A stretch of DNA of 52,657 bases from Oscillospiraceae bacterium. GTDB lineage: Bacteria > Bacillota > Clostridia > Oscillospirales > Acutalibacteraceae. The stretch spans positions 1-52,657 of the forward strand of contig SVQC01000008.1 in NCBI GenBank assembly GCA_015065585.1. Reading direction: 5' to 3'. The translations under genes were made by a program, and so were the position numbers. The notes under the pieces were generated by a model. That model worked only from the letters and a program-made list of their open reading frames with translations, had not been told where the DNA came from and did no database searches. Shown piece after piece: positions 25,031 through 33,933 of the stretch (positions are counted from its first letter, which is position 1; each line of letters opens with the position of its first letter).

Positions 25031-26501
25031 TGGTTTCTTCCTTTGCAGTTATAACCTCGCCCGTAGGTGAAATTATTTTTTCGGTTTCTTCAACCAGAGG
25101 AATAACGGTAGGCAGAACTATACTAACCGTAGTACCTACGCCCTCAACGCTTTCAAGGAACAAAAGTCCCTGATGCTGTTTGATTATTTCGTCGGCAACA
25201 GCAAGACCTATACCGCTTCCTCTGACCGAGTTGTTGGCTTTATAAAATTTTTCTTTAACGTGGTCAATATCCTGCGCCGGAATTCCCACGCCCGTATCCT
25301 TTACGGTAATACGGACACAGCCCTCCTCGGCCATTTGTTGGATAAGCACCTGCCCCTTTTCTTCGGTATATTTAACGGCGTTATCAATAATGTTTATAAA
25401 CACCTGTTTAATACGGTCGGGGTCGCCGTTAACGATAACATCGTTTTTCGGTATGGAGAAATTAACCTCAATATTTCTTTTTGCCGCAAGCTCAATATAC
25501 ATCGACACGGCGCTGTAAAGAAGCTCGGATACCTCAAATGGACGCATATTAAGAGAAAATCTTCCGCTTTGAATTCTGGAGAAGTCAAGAAGCTCCTCCA
25601 CAAGATTTGAAAGACGGTCAGCTTCGCTTAAAACAACGTCAAGACCTCTTTCAACAAGCCCCGTATCCTCGTTAACCGACATTTTCGCCGTTTCAGCCCA
25701 ACCGCGAATAGCAGTCAGAGGGGTTCTGAGTTCATGAGAAACGGAGGAAATAAAATCATTTTTTAAATTCTCGGCGTTCTTAAGCTCGGTCTGCATGTAA
25801 TTAATAGAATCGCACAGCTCACCGATTTCATCGGTATATTCCGATTTAAGCTCTTCCTTATAATCGCCCGCCGCAATTTTACGAGCCGCCGCCGATACCT
25901 CTCTGACGGGGCGGATAATGGATTTCACAAAGAATATTCCCGAAAATGCCGACAGCAAAAGCACGGCAAAGGCAACTCCGATAATAAGCAGACAGCTGTT
26001 AAGTATACGCTTATTGCAAACGCTAAGAGATACAGCGTATCTAACGGCGCCGTTTGAACCGCCCTGCTTATCGTCGAGAATATAAGTACCGGCAAGAATT
26101 TTTTCTCCCGCACTGCTTTTGCCTATCCAATATGCACTGCCCGTAACCGCGGTTTTTGCGCTTTCATAATCGGGCATAGGGAGATTTCTTCGCTCAAAGC
26201 CGCTGGTGCTAACTATAATCTCGCCATTTTTATCAATAATCATTATTTCTATTTTATCCTTTGCCTCAAACTGTTCACAGTAATCCCTTGCGGCAAGAGT
26301 AAAATAATCCTCGTCAATACTGGCAAGTGCCGAAAAACCGCTGGCATATTCCTCAGCGGCGTTTTTCACCTGCTTTAAATAGCTGTTCCTTACCACCACA
26401 CAGGCAACGCCGGCGATAATAACAACTATTAAAACCACCGGCAAATAGACATTCATAAGCCAGCGACGGGTTATACTTTTAAAACGAATCTCAAAGTCCA
26501 T
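25023..26501 (-). CDS. Membrane sensor histidine kinase
   Basis: 492 residues. Membrane helix at about 18-40, extracytoplasmic sensor of about 125 residues, second helix at about 168-190, HAMP linker (about 190-245), HisKA domain with phospho-acceptor His in SVSHELRTPLTAIRGW, then an HATPase domain with NIIDNAVKYTEE (N box), GVGIP and GSGIGLA (G boxes). It is encoded 44 bp after the response regulator and should phosphorylate it. The kinase most resembles PhoR/WalK-type enzymes. The signal is unknown; the co-encoded FG-GAP-like lipoprotein upstream is a candidate partner. Confidence 0.93.
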   Translation of the reverse strand: MDFEIRFKSITRRWLMNVYLPVVLIVVIIAGVACVVVRNSYLKQVKNAAEEYASGFSALASIDEDYFTLAARDYCEQFEAKDKIEIMIIDKNGEIIVSTSGFERRNLPMPDYESAKTAVTGSAYWIGKSSAGEKILAGTYILDDKQGGSNGAVRYAVSLSVCNKRILNSCLLIIGVAFAVLLLSAFSGIFFVKSIIRPVREVSAAARKIAAGDYKEELKSEYTDEIGELCDSINYMQTELKNAENLKNDFISSVSHELRTPLTAIRGWAETAKMSVNEDTGLVERGLDVVLSEADRLSNLVEELLDFSRIQSGRFSLNMRPFEVSELLYSAVSMYIELAAKRNIEVNFSIPKNDVIVNGDPDRIKQVFINIIDNAVKYTEEKGQVLIQQMAEEGCVRITVKDTGVGIPAQDIDHVKEKFYKANNSVRGSGIGLAVADEIIKQHQGLLFLESVEGVGTTVSIVLPTVIPLVEETEKIISPTGEVITAKEETNE

Positions 26502-26545
26502 TTAAAGTCCGTCTCGTCTACTCCTATGTAGGCAGACTACTCCTT

Positions 26546-27253
26546 TCAGTCATCAGTTTTCCATTTATAGCCCATACCCCATACAGTAACCAAACGGGTT
26601 GGTTTAGAGGGGTCGTCTTCAATTTTCATTCTGAGTCTTCGAATATTCACGTCAACAATTTTTTCTTCGCCGAAATACTCATTTCCCCATACGCGAGAAA
26701 GTATATCGCTTCTGTCCAGCGCCGTGTCGGGATTTAAGAAGAAATACTCAATTATCTGGAACTCAACGTGAGTAAGTTCAATATCTTTATTGCCCTTTGT
26801 AAGCGTTCTTCTGCGAAGATTAAGGGTAAACTCGTCAATAACGATTTCTTCACCCGCTTTACCTTTACCGCCGCCTCTGTTCATTTCAACGCGTCTGTAA
26901 AGAGAATCAACCCTTGCAAGAAGCTCACTTGGGCTAAAGGGCTTAGTGATATAATCATCAGCGCCAAGCATAAGACCGCTGATTTTATCCATTTCCTGAG
27001 TTCTGGCGGTAAGCATTATAATACCCAGAGAAGCGCTTCTTTTTCTAAGCTCCTTGCAAAGCTCAAAACCGTCCATTCCGGGCATAGAAATATCAAGAAG
27101 AGCGATATCAAAGGTATCAGGCTCAGTGTCATAAATGTCAATTGCTTCTTCTCCGCTGCCTGCCTGAACGGTTAAATAACCTGCCCTTTGCAAATTTATG
27201 GCTTCAAATTCGCGGATTGCAGCTTCATCTTCTACTAAAAGAATTTTTCTCAT
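26546..27253 (-). CDS. OmpR/PhoB-family response regulator
   Basis: 235 residues from the ATG at 27253, which has GGAGG 6 nt upstream; the frame upstream of it is discarded. Receiver domain with the acidic pair E8-D9, phospho-acceptor D54 in ALLDISMPGMDGFE, the T in MLTARTQ and the Lys in TKPFSPSELLARV. The C-terminal winged helix shows VDVNIRRLRMKIE and LVTVWGMGYKWK. It starts 1 bp after the lipoprotein stop codon, so the lipoprotein, regulator and kinase are made together. Confidence 0.95.
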   Translation of the reverse strand: MRKILLVEDEAAIREFEAINLQRAGYLTVQAGSGEEAIDIYDTEPDTFDIALLDISMPGMDGFELCKELRKRSASLGIIMLTARTQEMDKISGLMLGADDYITKPFSPSELLARVDSLYRRVEMNRGGGKGKAGEEIVIDEFTLNLRRRTLTKGNKDIELTHVEFQIIEYFFLNPDTALDRSDILSRVWGNEYFGEEKIVDVNIRRLRMKIEDDPSKPTRLVTVWGMGYKWKTDD

Positions 27254-27254
27254 T

Positions 27255-28577
27255 TTATTCCTCCGTAATAAGCTCAAACATTTCGTTTATATTTTTTTCG
27301 GTTACTGAATATTTCTTTGCCGTATCCTTTACGCTTGCCAACCACACAAGCGCATCGTTTTTAGAAAGAAGAATATAGTCGTCATTATAAATTCCGGTAT
27401 CAAAGGTACTGCGGGAAACCACCCTTATTCTAAAAAGCTCATCGCCCAGCTTTTCGTTTTCGTAATCGTACTCACAGATAATTCGTTCTCTGAGCTCAAG
27501 ATTTCTGAGCGCCGTAATATTTTTAGCAAGCTTTTCATTAAGCTTTACGCTGTATCCGTCAGAATAGTTCATAAGGGTATAATATCTAGGGATAAGAGCA
27601 TTGCCGTCAAAGCCGCTCCAAACCGTAAGATAAGCCGCCGAGGTAGAAACCTTTTCATCAAGAGGAAGCTCAACCATTACGGGAATTTCTATGAAGCTAT
27701 CTCCGTCATAATCCCTTGAAGGCACCATAGCAGAACGATAGGTTACGGTATTTTCCATAAGGGCGCTGTCATAGAAAGGACAGACAAGCTTTCCGCCTTT
27801 AAATAAGATTACCGCGGTTACCATTCCGCCACCCTTGACGCAGTCAACATAGACGCAGAATTCATCTGAGGGAAGCTTTGAAATAGAGGCAATTCCGTAA
27901 GAGGTTATATTACCGTCGATTTCACAGTTTCCAAGCTCTCTGACTCCCTCGGAGGTAACGCCGAAGTATCTTGCAAACGCCCTTGAGGTAGTCATATCCA
28001 TATAAAGAATTAAGATATCCTGACTTAAATTACGGTCAAGGTCGCACAGCATAAAGGTTGAGAAAGGCTCTTCCATAAGGGTTATCAGAGTTTTTCCCGA
28101 ATATTCATAAAGGGAAACGGTTTTGCTTGTGCTTCCGTAAACGTTCCAGCCTACTATAATTTCCTTAACCTTGTCCCCGTCCATATCGGTAAAATAAACC
28201 TGTTCAACGCCGCCGGCTACTATGCTTTCCTGTGCCGTTACCGACCATTTACCGTCAACAAAGGCGATAAGAGCAATATGCATGGTTACGGTATTGTTAT
28301 CGGTGGTACTGTAAAAAGCAACGCCCTCTTTAAGTCCGTCGTTATCAAGGTCAACCAAGGTTATTGCTGATTTTGTTTCACCTGCAGTGGGAAATTTAAG
28401 CTGATACTTACCGTCGATTTTTTTATCGAGCGCCGACCACACGGGATGCATTTCCCCCGACAGTTCAGGGGCGACAAGCAACGATTCGGGGTCCTCGTCA
28501 AAAGGGGTACAGCCCGTAACGAACAAGCATATAATAAGGCATACCGCCAACGTTTTTAACAATCCCTTTATCTTCAA
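27255..28577 (-). CDS. Lipoprotein with FG-GAP/VCBS-like Asp-rich repeats, linked to a two-component system
   Basis: 440 residues starting with TTG, with GGAGG 7 nt upstream. Signal peptide with lipobox VTGC (Cys23). At least four repeats carry Asp-rich loops followed by a beta strand: DLDNDGLKEGVAFY, DMDGDKVKEIIVGW, DLDRNLSQDILILY and DYDGDSFIEIPVM, resembling the calcium loops of VCBS/FG-GAP beta-propellers. No enzyme motif is seen. The regulator gene starts 1 bp after its stop, so an envelope-sensing or ligand-presenting role toward the kinase is plausible but unproven. Confidence 0.8.
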   Translation of the reverse strand: MKIKGLLKTLAVCLIICLFVTGCTPFDEDPESLLVAPELSGEMHPVWSALDKKIDGKYQLKFPTAGETKSAITLVDLDNDGLKEGVAFYSTTDNNTVTMHIALIAFVDGKWSVTAQESIVAGGVEQVYFTDMDGDKVKEIIVGWNVYGSTSKTVSLYEYSGKTLITLMEEPFSTFMLCDLDRNLSQDILILYMDMTTSRAFARYFGVTSEGVRELGNCEIDGNITSYGIASISKLPSDEFCVYVDCVKGGGMVTAVILFKGGKLVCPFYDSALMENTVTYRSAMVPSRDYDGDSFIEIPVMVELPLDEKVSTSAAYLTVWSGFDGNALIPRYYTLMNYSDGYSVKLNEKLAKNITALRNLELRERIICEYDYENEKLGDELFRIRVVSRSTFDTGIYNDDYILLSKNDALVWLASVKDTAKKYSVTEKNINEMFELITEE

Positions 28578-28616
28578 GGCGCACCCTCCCTATCTTAAAT
28601 ATAATTATACAAATAT

Positions 28617-28645
28617 ATTGTATCATAAACAGTTTTTAAAAGCAA
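28617..28645 (-). promoter_or_regulatory. Promoter of the lipoprotein/two-component operon
   Basis: Minus-strand TTGCTT (28640-28645), 17-bp spacer, TACAAT (28617-28622). A second TATAAT string lies slightly downstream without a good -35. Confidence 0.55.
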
Positions 28646-28654
28646 CTCAAAATA

Positions 28655-28696
28655 TAAAAAAATACACAAGCCAAATTATTTGACTTGTGTATTTTA
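28655..28696 (-). terminator. Terminator of tyrS
   Basis: AAAATACACAAGTCA pairs with TGGCTTGTGTATTTT (one G-T pair), with a T-run after it on the minus strand. Confidence 0.9.
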
Positions 28697-28706
28697 ATTC
28701 TATCTT

Positions 28707-29927
28707 TTAAAGGGTTATTTTTACGAATTTTTTCTTGCCTTTTCTTACAAGAATTCCCTCTTTAATCGCCTCTTTATCAAAGTAAACATTAGGCGCTTCA
28801 ACCTTTTCCTCGTTTACCGAAACACCGCCCTGTGTAACTAAGGTTCTGGCTTCGCTTTTTGAAGAACAAAGACCGCTTTTTACCATAATATCAAGGATAC
28901 CTATGCCGTTTTCCGAGAAGTCCTCATTGCTTAAGGCAAAGGTGGGGATATCGGCAGAATCCTTACCGCCCGCGAACATGCTCTTGGCAGCGGCGAGCGC
29001 CTTATCGGCCTCCTCCTTACCGTGAACGAGATTTGTAAGCTCATAAGCGAGAATTTCTTTAGCCTTGTTAAGCTCACTGCCCTCCCACTTGTCCATTTCA
29101 TCTATCTGTTCAAGGGGTAAGAAGGTTAACATTCTTATGCATTTGAGAACGTCGTCGTCACCTACGTTTCTCCAATACTGGAAGAAGTCGTATGGAGAAG
29201 TTTTTTTGGGGTCAAGCCAAACAGCGTTACCTGCGGTTTTACCCATCTTTTTGCCTTGGCTGTCGGTAAGCAGAGTAATGGTCATAGCATGAGCGTCTTT
29301 ACCAAGCTTTCTTCTTATAAGCTCGGTACCGCCGAGCATATTACTCCATTGGTCGTCTCCGCCAAACTGCATATTACAGCCGTAGTGTTGGAAAAGATGA
29401 TAGAAGTCGTAGCTCTGCATTATCATATAGTTAAACTCAAGGAAGGAAAGGCCCTTTTCCATTCTCTGCTTGTAGCAATCAGCTCTGAGCATATTGTTGA
29501 CAGAGAAGCAAGCGCCAACCTCACGGAGAAGCTCAACATAGTTAAGATTTAAAAGCCAGTCGGCGTTATTGACCATAGTAGCCTTGCCCTCGCCAAACTC
29601 TATAAATCGCTCCATCTGACGCTTAAAGCAATCTGCGTTATGCTGGATATCCTCTTTTGTAAGCATCTTTCTCATATCGGTTCTGCCTGAAGGGTCGCCA
29701 ATCATGGTAGTTCCGCCACCAATAAGGGCAACGGGCTTGTTTCCTGCCATCTGCAGACGCTTCATAAGTGTAAGCGCCATAAAATGACCTGCCGTAAGGC
29801 TGTCAGCGGTACAGTCAAAGCCAATATAAAAGGTTGCCTTTCCGCTGTTTATCATTGTTCTGATTTCTTCTTCGTTAGTAACCTGCGCTATAAGTCCGCG
29901 GGCAACAAGTTCTTCATAAATTCCCAT
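28707..29927 (-). CDS. tyrS: Tyrosyl-tRNA synthetase
   Basis: Charges tRNA-Tyr. About 406 residues from the ATG at 29927 (GGAGG at 29936-29940, spacing 8). The longer frame runs into the T-box terminator and is rejected. Class I features: GFDCTADSLTAGHFMAL (HIGH-type), YDFYHLFQHYGCNMQFGGDD (Tyr binding), KMGKTAGNAVWLDP (KMSKS-type). A C-terminal S4 RNA-binding domain contains SKSEARTLVTQGGVSVN. Controlled by the T-box leader immediately upstream. Confidence 0.97.
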   Translation of the reverse strand: MGIYEELVARGLIAQVTNEEEIRTMINSGKATFYIGFDCTADSLTAGHFMALTLMKRLQMAGNKPVALIGGGTTMIGDPSGRTDMRKMLTKEDIQHNADCFKRQMERFIEFGEGKATMVNNADWLLNLNYVELLREVGACFSVNNMLRADCYKQRMEKGLSFLEFNYMIMQSYDFYHLFQHYGCNMQFGGDDQWSNMLGGTELIRRKLGKDAHAMTITLLTDSQGKKMGKTAGNAVWLDPKKTSPYDFFQYWRNVGDDDVLKCIRMLTFLPLEQIDEMDKWEGSELNKAKEILAYELTNLVHGKEEADKALAAAKSMFAGGKDSADIPTFALSNEDFSENGIGILDIMVKSGLCSSKSEARTLVTQGGVSVNEEKVEAPNVYFDKEAIKEGILVRKGKKKFVKITL

Positions 29928-29940
29928 TTTCAATTCCTCC

Positions 29941-30185
29941 AAAAATAAACCTCTGTCAGTTAACTGACAGAGGGCGAATTTTCGCGGTACCACCTCTATT
30001 TATACGCTTTTCGCAAAGCGTACCTCGATGTGTCGTTGACACAATGCGTTAACGGGCATAAACCGGCATAAAGCGGCTCTCGAAACTGTATTCCCAAAAA
30101 GTTTTTTGCAGCCCGTTTCACCAGCCCGAGCCTCTCTGAGCATAAAACAAAAAGGTACTTGTTTTTCGGTCATAGCCTTTTTCTT
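29941..30185 (-). promoter_or_regulatory. Tyrosine T-box riboswitch leader
   Basis: The T-box sequence AGGTGGTACCGCG lies at 29983-29995 on the minus strand. It is followed by a terminator stem of 12 bp per arm (29950-29961 with 29962-29973) and a T-rich run. Upstream lie an AGAGAGG stem-I element and a specifier-like GAA-UAC-A, with the Tyr codon UAC at 30088-30090. Uncharged tRNA-Tyr should stabilise the antiterminator and permit tyrS transcription. Stem I was located by eye and its limits are approximate. Confidence 0.93.
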
Positions 30186-30190
30186 TAACG

Positions 30191-30219
30191 ATTATATATT
30201 ATTTATTACCTTTTGTCAA
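30191..30219 (-). promoter_or_regulatory. Promoter of the tyrS T-box leader
   Basis: Perfect TTGACA (30214-30219), 17-bp spacer and TATAAT (30191-30196) on the minus strand. Confidence 0.9.
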
Positions 30220-30230
30220 CAAAGTAAATT

Positions 30231-31952
30231 TTAGCTGTTATGTTTAAACTGAAGATTATATAAATCCTTATAAATCCCGTCCTTTGCCAAAAGCTCGGTA
30301 TGAGTTCCCTTTTCAGCAATTTTTCCGTCATCTATTACAGCGATTGTGTCGGCTGTACGGATGGTAGAAAGACGGTGGGCAACAACAATGGTGGTTCTGC
30401 CCTTGCAAAGCTCGTCGAGAGCCTCCTGAATAAGTATTTCGGTGGTGTTGTCAAGGGCACTCGTAGCTTCATCAAGTATAAGTATAGCAGGGTTTTTAAG
30501 GAAGACTCTGGCTATACTCATTCTCTGCTTTTGTCCACCCGAAAGCCTTACTCCACGTTCTCCTATTTCGGTGTCATACCCTTTTTCAAGGGACATAACG
30601 TAATCGTGGATATTAGCTCTTTTTGCCGCTTCAATCATTTCTTCTTCACTTGCGTCAAGTCTGCCGTAAAGTATATTTTCCCTTACCGTTCCCGAAAAGA
30701 GAAAAACGTCTTGCTGAACTATGCCGATATTTTTTCTCAGACTTTCAAAGGTAATATCCTTTATGTTGATATCGTCAACCGTAATTTCTCCCTTTTCTAC
30801 AGGATAAAAATTAGGAATAAGGTGGCAGATAGTTGTTTTTCCGCCGCCCGAATGACCCACAAGGGCAAGTTTTTCACCCGCATTTATCTTAAGGTCAATT
30901 CCTTTCAGCGCCTCTTTGCCGTCCTCGTTATAAGCAAAATGCACGTTTTTAAAGATAATTTCACCCTTAACGTCTTTCAGCGGTTTTGCGCCCTCGTTTT
31001 CCTTTTCGGGTTTTTCGTCCATAATTTCAATAAAACGGGAAAATCCCGAAAGACCGTTCTGATACTGCTCCATAAAGGAAATAAGCTGAGTTACGGGACT
31101 TATAAACAGGTTAACCGAAATAATAAATGTCGAATAATCACCGAAAGAAATTTTATTGTCATAAAGAAAAAGACCGCCGGCGATTATAATAACTACGTTA
31201 AAAACATCAGTAACGAAGCTTGTGGCCGAAAAGAACTGTCCCATAGCCTTATAGGACTTCTCACTAGCCTTTACAAAAAGGTTGTTATTCTTTTCGAATT
31301 TTTCGGTTTCACGCTTTGAAGTCGCAAAAGCCTTTGTAACCCTTATGCCCGTAATACTGCTTTCGGTTGCGGCATTTATACCCGCCGTCGTTACCCTGCG
31401 TTCCTTAAAGGCTTCACGCATTTTTTTACGAAGCTTATAGGAAATAAGAAGCAGAAAAGGTACGCAGGCAAAAATTATAAGGGTAAGGGGTACACTTATA
31501 GTACAAAGATAAATAAATGAGCCAATTACCGTTATACCGCTGATTATAAGGTTCTCAGGGCCGTGATGTGCAAGCTCTACAACGTCAAAAAGGTCGTTTG
31601 TAATACGGGAAAGAATCTGTCCCGTTTCATTATTGTCATAATATTTATAGGGGAGAGTCTGTAAATGGCGGAACATATCCATTCGCATTTGCGCCTGCAT
31701 ACGGGTACCTATAAGATGTCCGTAATATTGAACGAAATAGCGAAGCAACATTCTTATAACGTAGATAACAAGAACGCTAAGTCCTGCAATAACTATTAAT
31801 TTATACTGTCTTTCGGGGATTAGCTTATTCAGCATAAGATTGGTTATTATTGGATAAACCATACCAACCGACGATATTATAAAAGAAGCCAGCATATCCA
31901 GTATAAAAAGTTTTTTATGCGGCTTATAATAAGAGAGAAATCGTTTAAGCAT
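30231..31952 (-). CDS. ABC exporter, fused permease and ATPase (half-transporter)
   Basis: 573 residues: six-helix type I exporter domain (about 1-310) and a nucleotide-binding domain with GHSGGGKTT (Walker A), IVQQDVFLFSGTVRENI (Q loop), LSGGQKQR (signature), ILILDEATSALD (Walker B) and VVAHRLSTI (switch His). It should act as a homodimer exporting lipid, peptide or drug. Last gene of the LtaS-like/serpin operon, 11 bp from its upstream neighbour, so its cargo may be envelope-related. No second half-transporter gene lies next to it. Confidence 0.93.
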   Translation of the reverse strand: MLKRFLSYYKPHKKLFILDMLASFIISSVGMVYPIITNLMLNKLIPERQYKLIVIAGLSVLVIYVIRMLLRYFVQYYGHLIGTRMQAQMRMDMFRHLQTLPYKYYDNNETGQILSRITNDLFDVVELAHHGPENLIISGITVIGSFIYLCTISVPLTLIIFACVPFLLLISYKLRKKMREAFKERRVTTAGINAATESSITGIRVTKAFATSKRETEKFEKNNNLFVKASEKSYKAMGQFFSATSFVTDVFNVVIIIAGGLFLYDNKISFGDYSTFIISVNLFISPVTQLISFMEQYQNGLSGFSRFIEIMDEKPEKENEGAKPLKDVKGEIIFKNVHFAYNEDGKEALKGIDLKINAGEKLALVGHSGGGKTTICHLIPNFYPVEKGEITVDDINIKDITFESLRKNIGIVQQDVFLFSGTVRENILYGRLDASEEEMIEAAKRANIHDYVMSLEKGYDTEIGERGVRLSGGQKQRMSIARVFLKNPAILILDEATSALDNTTEILIQEALDELCKGRTTIVVAHRLSTIRTADTIAVIDDGKIAEKGTHTELLAKDGIYKDLYNLQFKHNS

Positions 31953-31963
31953 TTTTTACTTCC

Positions 31964-32692
31964 TTATTTTATCTTTTCCATAAATATTCCGGCTTCTTCG
32001 TAGCTCTTTTTTGCCGTTTCATTGTTTTCTATTAAAGTGCCTTTAATGTTTCGGCGGTAAAGCCTTAAGCCTTGGGGCAATTTTAAATTCTCATAGGTCT
32101 CGATTTTTTCATAAAAATCCTCAGATAAATCTTTTCCGGGAAGCTCAAAGAACAAATCGTCGGCAACACCCTGAAGATAATCAAGCCCGTCCTCGCTGGT
32201 TATAAAAACCATAGCCGTTTTATTGGTGAGAATTAAGCTCTGAAGCTTTTGCTGTACCGTCTGCTGATACTGGGCGGAGGATTTCCCCGCCTCATAGGTA
32301 CAGTTTACTATCATTACGTTTACTTCACCGTCTTTATTAAAATCGTCGCAGTACTCTTTAAAATAATTGCTCATATTTTCAAGATACATATCCGAAACGT
32401 AACGGTTATCATAAATAACAATGGTTAAATCGTAAGCAGGCTTTAAAGCGCACTGAACACAAATAAAAGTTACCGCCGCAATAATAACTGCAGAAACTAT
32501 AACCGATACCTTGTTGTGATACCAAAAGTTACTTAACTTTTCTTTAAAGGTAACGGGTTTTATTTCGTTCTCGTAAGGCTGTTTCGGTGCTTTGTCAGCG
32601 TTTTCCCGTTGCATTTTTTTAAGCTCTAAAAAATCCCTTTGCGCCTTTTCGCGCTGTGACAGGGTTTCGCTTTTTTTATCCCTATTTTCCAT
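31964..32692 (-). CDS. Single-pass membrane protein of unknown function
   Basis: 242 residues, family not recognised. A charged N-terminal helix rich in K/E/R/Q (about 1-45) is followed by one membrane helix at about 60-82. An extracytoplasmic domain of about 155 residues comes next, with alternating helices and strands (LTIVIYDNRYVSDMYLENMS, TAMVFITSEDGLDYL). It is encoded 11 bp before the ABC exporter and 11 bp after the serpin, so it may be an accessory protein of the exporter. No catalytic motif is visible. Confidence 0.7.
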   Translation of the reverse strand: MENRDKKSETLSQREKAQRDFLELKKMQRENADKAPKQPYENEIKPVTFKEKLSNFWYHNKVSVIVSAVIIAAVTFICVQCALKPAYDLTIVIYDNRYVSDMYLENMSNYFKEYCDDFNKDGEVNVMIVNCTYEAGKSSAQYQQTVQQKLQSLILTNKTAMVFITSEDGLDYLQGVADDLFFELPGKDLSEDFYEKIETYENLKLPQGLRLYRRNIKGTLIENNETAKKSYEEAGIFMEKIK

Positions 32693-32703
32693 ATATTTCT
32701 TCC

Positions 32704-33933
32704 TTAAAATTCATTTACCGCGCCGATAAATACGGGAAGCTTTGTGTCGCCGTCTATTATCATAAATAAAAACGGGCGGTCAAGATAAACTTCCTTCTCA
32801 TCCGCAATAATAGCAGATTTGTATATCATTTCAACCGTGGTTGCGGCGGCGGCTTTTGTACCCTTTTCATTTACTTCAATAAAGGTTTTCTGTAAAACCG
32901 AGCCAACGAAAAGATTTGCTCCGTTTACTTTTCCCATAGCAGAAAAATCCGCCTTACTCTCGTCAAAAGCAAGTTTAACTCCACTTTTTTTAAGTATTTC
33001 TTCAGCCTTAATACTATAGTCAAAGGAAAATTTCGGAAGCTTAGTCTTTACGCTTTCTTCCCTTGCGCTGTCTATAGTATTTTTAAGCTTTTCGCCATTT
33101 AGAGATGCAATATATTCCTCAAGAGAGATATTACTGTCGGGCAGTATTGCAGCAAAATAGAATTCACCGTTCTTATAAGGCTTCATAAATCCGGTTGCCG
33201 AACCGTAATTAATATAATAATCCTCATTTGACGATAAATACTTTACACTATACTCTTTATCATTACTTCTGAATATGCCGTCTGCCACGCTATATTCAGA
33301 ATAAGGATTATTCCATTGACAGTTAAAATCAAGGGCATTAATCAGATACATCATATTGATATCTTCGATTTTTTCAATAACCGCGTCAATGCTGTTGTCC
33401 GTTTCCTTTTTTATCCAATTGTTTATAAAGTCCTTTCCCGAATTATCAAAGGGAATTTCATAGGCTGCGGCAGAGTAATAATTGGCGTTTTTTTGCAAAA
33501 AGCTTTTCTCCACCGTTATTTTTCCGTCATTTCTGTACCAGATAGAATTGGCGCTTTTTATCCCGCTACCCAGATTTTCGGTATAATTTTTAAGATATAC
33601 GTTGAAGTTTTCCTGAGAGCCGTTTTTAAAGAGGAAATTTAAAAGCTCGTCCTTGGTTTCTCCCTGCGCACCGTTTGAGCAAAGGCCCAAGGCTGTGCTG
33701 AGAGATAAAGGAGAAATAACGAAATTACCCTTTTGGCTACTTGAAATCTCCTTAGCAAAGGTAACCGCAATTTCATACTGAGAGAGGCTGAAAAGATAAT
33801 CAGGCTTTTCCGTTACAATATTTTCGGCTTTTATGCCATTCATAAGATTAATCTTAGCTGAAGCGTTCTCAGAGCAACCGCAAATAAAAATACTGATACT
33901 AAAAACCAAAGCTATCGCTATCAGCTTTTTCAA
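32704..33933 (-). CDS. Lipoprotein serpin (serine protease inhibitor)
   Basis: 409 residues with a signal peptide and lipobox-like ICGC (Cys20), so probably anchored on the outer face of the membrane. The serpin core shows NFVISPLSLSTALGLCSNGA, SVLQKTFIEVNEKGTKAA and DRPFLFMIIDG. The reactive-loop hinge EKGTKAAAATT is short-side-chain rich, as in inhibitory serpins. Counting from the hinge Gly as P15 puts Lys at P1 and Ser at P1', predicting a trypsin-like target. The P' side is about four residues longer than in alpha-1-antitrypsin, so the exact P1 is uncertain. It overlaps the LtaS-like gene by 4 bp (ATGA). Gut Clostridia are known to make serpins against host or microbial proteases. Confidence 0.92.
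   Translation of the reverse strand: MKKLIAIALVFSISIFICGCSENASAKINLMNGIKAENIVTEKPDYLFSLSQYEIAVTFAKEISSSQKGNFVISPLSLSTALGLCSNGAQGETKDELLNFLFKNGSQENFNVYLKNYTENLGSGIKSANSIWYRNDGKITVEKSFLQKNANYYSAAAYEIPFDNSGKDFINNWIKKETDNSIDAVIEKIEDINMMYLINALDFNCQWNNPYSEYSVADGIFRSNDKEYSVKYLSSNEDYYINYGSATGFMKPYKNGEFYFAAILPDSNISLEEYIASLNGEKLKNTIDSAREESVKTKLPKFSFDYSIKAEEILKKSGVKLAFDESKADFSAMGKVNGANLFVGSVLQKTFIEVNEKGTKAAAATTVEMIYKSAIIADEKEVYLDRPFLFMIIDGDTKLPVFIGAVNEF

Noticed and set aside
27255..28577. Dockerin domain in the FG-GAP-like lipoprotein (DLDNDGLKEG loops)
   Set aside because: The Asp loops are spread about 60-100 residues apart and followed by beta strands, not paired in a 60-residue helical dockerin.
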